Shown: in pieces, positions 33,901 to 35,985 of the stretch | How the letters are laid out: each line of letters starts with the position of its first letter | Numbering within the stretch: the first letter of the stretch is position 1 | Assembly (NCBI GenBank): GCA_044433645.1 | Contig: JAWXTK010000022.1 | Span: 1 to 35,985 of the forward strand | Direction: 5' to 3' | Length of the DNA: 35,985 nucleotides | Source: JAWXTK01 sp044433645 | Lineage (GTDB): Bacteria; Bacteroidota; Bacteroidia; Bacteroidales; Rikenellaceae | Notes under the pieces: generated by a model | The model's input: only the letters and a program-made list of their open reading frames with translations | Databases searched by the model: none | What the model was told of the DNA's origin: nothing | Program-made: the position numbers and the translations under genes

Positions 33901-34951
33901 GCTTAAGAGCGTGGAACTGTATAGCGCTAGCAAGTTTGGAGACTATGTTTTCTGGAATTGTGATAATCTTGAGAGCTTGTCTATGACTTCTGTTTCTAAC
34001 TTTACTATTAACCCTGATGCGTTTATATCTTCTAGCGAGAATTGTAGTCTTATTTTGGGTTATGCAAAAATGGAGGGCTACTACAGCTCAACTGCTAGAA
34101 CTCCTTCGGTTGAGGCAGGAGAGTGGTTATCGCGCTCATGGGCTAATATTGATTACACAGATAGTATGGATAAACTAATATCTGAGTATGAGTATGAGGA
34201 CAATACCTTGGTGTATAACATCTCTAATCTGTGGTCGTCATCATCTTCTATTCTTTCTTCAGTAGTTAGAATTAACACCGTGTTGGGTTACACCAAAATC
34301 AAGATTACAGGTAGCATTAACGACGAGATGTTGGGCTCAGGCTATGATTGTCTTACAACTTCTGCTGAAAATACTAGCTCGCCATTTGCAAATAATGATG
34401 TTGTCGGTTTAGTAGAATCTGTGGATTTAAGCGAGGTTGGTGGTTTAACTTATTTGCCTTATGGTTTGTTTGCTCCTGGTTATACTGAGTCATATTCGGG
34501 CGTTAAGAGATATTCGGCACTTAAGACTGTGAAATTGCCTGAGAATATTACCGAGCTAGATATTAATACTTTCAGTGGTTGTACTCAGTTAGAGTCTGTG
34601 AGCGATCTGAGCAAATGTGTTTTGATAGGCACTAACTGCTTTGAGGATTGCGAGAGCTTAACGGGCGAGTTATATCTACCTAAGGTTACAGAACTTGGCA
34701 CTATCTCTGCGGAAAATATTACGCAAATTACACTGAGCACTAGCTTTGATATTAATCTTTGGAATGAGATTATTATGGACTCTAGCGAGTCTGTGAACAT
34801 AACCCTGGTGCTTCACTATAACAAATGCTCGGACTACGGTAATAAATACTCAACTCCTCTTGCGCTGGGCAGAATTTGGGGAGGTACTATTTGGAAAGAA
34901 ATTATTTATGTTGACGATGCTGGTGTTGAGGTTAACCCCGAAGGTTATTAA
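30929..34951 (+). CDS. Fimbrillin-BspA leucine-rich-repeat chimeric lipoprotein 3
   Basis: This 1340-residue protein has a lipoprotein signal ending at Cys28 (LCFSSC). Residues about 29-340 are fimbrillin-like (PKKYWSYDSQVPLFFFAYTP, VDFSFSHQLSKIAF, GYLMMLPQSV). Composite modules begin near residues 347, 641 and 854 (YIDLNVYNT, NINLDDYNG, YIDLDIYNT), and a divergent fourth begins near 1080. Each contains SPFxxYAP...DLS, a few BspA-type leucine-rich repeats and a LxLxxNK...W tail. It ends in VDDAGVEVNPEGY, the linker that elsewhere leads into the next IDLD head, so the coding region looks clipped at a module boundary. The ATG is 1 base after the previous stop. Confidence 0.82.
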   Translation: MKSLKNIFFASIFRVLLALSVALCFSSCTKDLDFVSEEEDTWAINFSTITLSSKASVTSSALQIEEFGVYAFEQVEGYDQTQLDMTRPYIDNQKVERLDAYSWTYSPKKYWSYDSQVPLFFFAYTPFVAEDEGLGYSITPYVDNEDIVLEVIVPTSSEDQFDLMIARNLSSRLEGEVDFSFSHQLSKIAFSVSGDSTLVIKGVAIKGVYNKAEMYVDAFELVKWRNYSSTNQYNKYTAKIYENLTPTSSGTFLTAEDGYLMMLPQSVPSSAELIITVENEFGNESDFTLSLADDNNTNWIENVQYTYQIVVSDSQVKFAQEKVVLDSWDRTHEYVFDTEGNLIAQVDEYIDLNVYNTYELLCEAIDVRYQAGVRDFKVLGAYFDGALGYDIYTEDEYPVTTSPFAMYAPEMNSIDLSQVKNFTYVPYSAFYPGLEDGADASDYLDNSKESFLTEIILSDAVINVGRFAFAMCDKLEAIPGEDTFMFIDDYAFVGCSALTKLNLTSAMVIGSKTFYYCASLESLSLPEANFINDDMIYRCSSLQRLELTYDLDIAIENFTVEDLYTGSGDESDDCIDFFNIAKGCDLVLDINKNPYSNYVFDFNEVVVSVSDNDTYFGYGYTCMYYYWRSITYVGDSSDDYNGNINLDDYNGSVTALSRDILFKYNNGVREFFVEGEYFDGAFGADDIFYNSVSPTSPFGLYAPEATCLDFSKVTGLTLMPSCAFFSSVTSSASNYTNNYLRTIVVPDCVTELRNFTFYTCGAVSEMEFVNVNTFGRGCFDSCLELNTLKILTSDDIVFNCEDSYFIGFYFSQKIDLYLHINKINEVEGNIWRTISWKSVNFVDDEGNVTTNDLNGYIDLDIYNTVELLEQTLALRAASGVVEFSVVGTYFEGCFGTDINPLEGEYQVSNPFIAQAPNIETLSINLSTYSYTYPQGVFMPVYGTESKLHTVNSSDYITTLPNYAFMNCVALESYSRGNLSILGDYAFYGCSSLKSVELYSASKFGDYVFWNCDNLESLSMTSVSNFTINPDAFISSSENCSLILGYAKMEGYYSSTARTPSVEAGEWLSRSWANIDYTDSMDKLISEYEYEDNTLVYNISNLWSSSSSILSSVVRINTVLGYTKIKITGSINDEMLGSGYDCLTTSAENTSSPFANNDVVGLVESVDLSEVGGLTYLPYGLFAPGYTESYSGVKRYSALKTVKLPENITELDINTFSGCTQLESVSDLSKCVLIGTNCFEDCESLTGELYLPKVTELGTISAENITQITLSTSFDINLWNEIIMDSSESVNITLVLHYNKCSDYGNKYSTPLALGRIWGGTIWKEIIYVDDAGVEVNPEGY

Positions 34952-34963
34952 AATTAAGATGTT

Positions 34964-35848
34964 ATGAAAAAGATACTTTATATATTAGCTGTTTGTGCGC
35001 TCTGTTTCTCGTGTGATAAGAGCGAGAGTGGTAGTGAGCCAACGCTTGAGAAACTTACCTTTAGCACCTCGCTTAATGACTACGCTGCCAAGGGTATGCC
35101 CATAGAGGATATCTCAGATTTTGACAACTTTGATGTTAATTGCTATGAGCTTATAGACAACGCTTACGGCTACTTAGAGATAGATTATAACTCTTACGTG
35201 AAACTAGAGACTCAGTGGGACGGCTCGCTGTGGCGCTCTAGTGAGGATATTTATTGGCAAGATGCTAGTGGCTATATGATAATGGCCTCAGCTCCAATAG
35301 CTAATTCAGATAACGGCCTAGAGTTTTACACCGACACCTATCAAATGTATATGAAATATACCATGCCGGTGGATGTAAAGAATCAGCCTGATTTAATGCT
35401 CTCGGGCACAGATTATAGCCTTGCAGCCAAGGTGTTTGAGCTGAAATTCTATCATTGCCTCAGCGCCGTAGCTTTTAAAGTTTATGGCGATACTTCGCGC
35501 AGAGTTAAAAGCGTGGGGCTTAAAAATATTAAGGATATGGGTAGAGTGTATCTTGATGAATATAGCGTGGTGCAGTGGGGCTTATTAGAACAAAGTTCCT
35601 ATGATAACGTCTTTTTAGCAGATATTGATACAAGCCTTGTTCCGGGAGAGAGTTCCTCTGAGGCCGTGAATATCACAACCGATAATGGCAGATTAATGGT
35701 TATTCCTCAAACCTTTACGGGCAGCTCATCTATTATCATCACTCACACGGCAGATGACGGTAGCGACGAGAAGATTGAAGAGATTACGTTAAAAGATTTT
35801 TCGCTGTTCGAGAACGTGCTTTACGAGCTTACGGTATGTGTAGATTAA
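34964..35848 (+). CDS. Fimbrillin-family lipoprotein without leucine-rich repeats
   Basis: This 294-residue lipoprotein has a signal peptide ending at Cys17 (CALCFSC). Its body is like the N-terminal fimbrillin region of the three chimeras: DIYWQDASGYMIMASAP, YTMPVDVKNQPDLMLSG, VFELKFYHCLSAVAFKVYGD, GLKNIKDMGRVYLDEYSVVQWGL and GRLMVIPQTF. It then stops where the chimeras continue into their modules. It may be a minor, tip or adaptor subunit, or a chimera that lost its repeats. It starts 12 bases after chimera 3 and is the last complete gene. Confidence 0.8.
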   Translation: MKKILYILAVCALCFSCDKSESGSEPTLEKLTFSTSLNDYAAKGMPIEDISDFDNFDVNCYELIDNAYGYLEIDYNSYVKLETQWDGSLWRSSEDIYWQDASGYMIMASAPIANSDNGLEFYTDTYQMYMKYTMPVDVKNQPDLMLSGTDYSLAAKVFELKFYHCLSAVAFKVYGDTSRRVKSVGLKNIKDMGRVYLDEYSVVQWGLLEQSSYDNVFLADIDTSLVPGESSSEAVNITTDNGRLMVIPQTFTGSSSIIITHTADDGSDEKIEEITLKDFSLFENVLYELTVCVD

Positions 35849-35985
35849 AAAAAATGATTAAAAATAGTGTTTTTTAAAGCTGAATTCAACCTGCAAATGC
35901 AACTGAATTGAGGTCAAGAAACTATAGGGACATAAGAAAAGGCGAAACAAATCGGAGCCAGGCTCAAATTTATTCCGCCTAAGCG
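35849..35985. other. Right-edge sequence after the pilus operon, unassigned
   Basis: A weak AAAAA...TTTTT pairing (about 35861-35875) could end the operon. Near the edge AGGCG (35940-35944) can pair with CGCCT (35976-35980), enclosing the small palindrome GAGCCAGGCTC. The minus strand is open from the window edge to a stop at 35858-35860 (about 41 codons) and could be the end of a convergent gene, but I recognise nothing in it. Confidence 0.2.

Overview
The window is a protein-dense, fairly AT-rich segment of a Bacteroidales genome. I cannot resolve the family. The evidence for the order is TAnnTTTG-type -7 promoter boxes in several intergenic gaps, a eukaryote-like glycogen branching enzyme, a DUF4919 protein paired with a clostripain lipoprotein, an nrfHA operon with ResB/CcsA haem-delivery genes, and a type V (FimA/Mfa-type) pilus locus with a DUF3575 protein, a DUF5119-like lipoprotein and fimbrillin lipoproteins. 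No rRNA, tRNA, CRISPR array or intact insertion sequence was seen. No gene-free stretch exceeds 300 bases. The largest gaps are 19722-20008 and 11468-11674.

Layout. (1) Positions 1-102 hold a -7 box and a leader that can fold into a classic H-type pseudoknot ahead of a GT14-family glycosyltransferase. (2) 893-2905 is glgB on the minus strand, divergent from a seven-gene plus-strand run at 3020-11467: ThrE-type exporter, PhnP-like metallo-hydrolase, B12-binding-type radical SAM protein, SDR oxidoreductase, kdsD, low-molecular-weight tyrosine phosphatase, ligA. (3) After a gap with a REP-like palindrome and a 22-bp perfect palindrome comes dapA, with a terminator, then DUF4919 and clostripain genes. 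The clostripain gene collides tail-to-tail with an EamA transporter. (4) A PaaI-type thioesterase converges on ccsA-resB-nrfA-nrfH (minus strand), which makes and matures a membrane-anchored ammonia-forming nitrite reductase. (5) From 19857 to the right end lies one long plus-strand pilus operon.

The pilus operon is the most unusual part. A DUF3575 protein and a DUF5119-like lipoprotein precede a fimbrillin that is probably the major subunit. Three consecutive genes of about 3.4, 4.0 and 4.0 kb then each encode a lipoprotein with a fimbrillin-like N-terminus fused to repeated composite modules. Each module has an IDLDxYNT/GxYFxGCFG head, BspA-type leucine-rich repeats, and in most cases a LxLNxNK...W..I tail. 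I count ten modules across the three proteins. A shorter fimbrillin without leucine-rich repeats closes the set. I read this as a pilus with a choice of, or a stack of, large BspA-like adhesive subunits. The leader and the gaps around the main fimbrillin carry alternative base-pairing, tandem 9-bp repeats, a 12-bp stem-loop and a TTG start, all of which could set subunit ratios.
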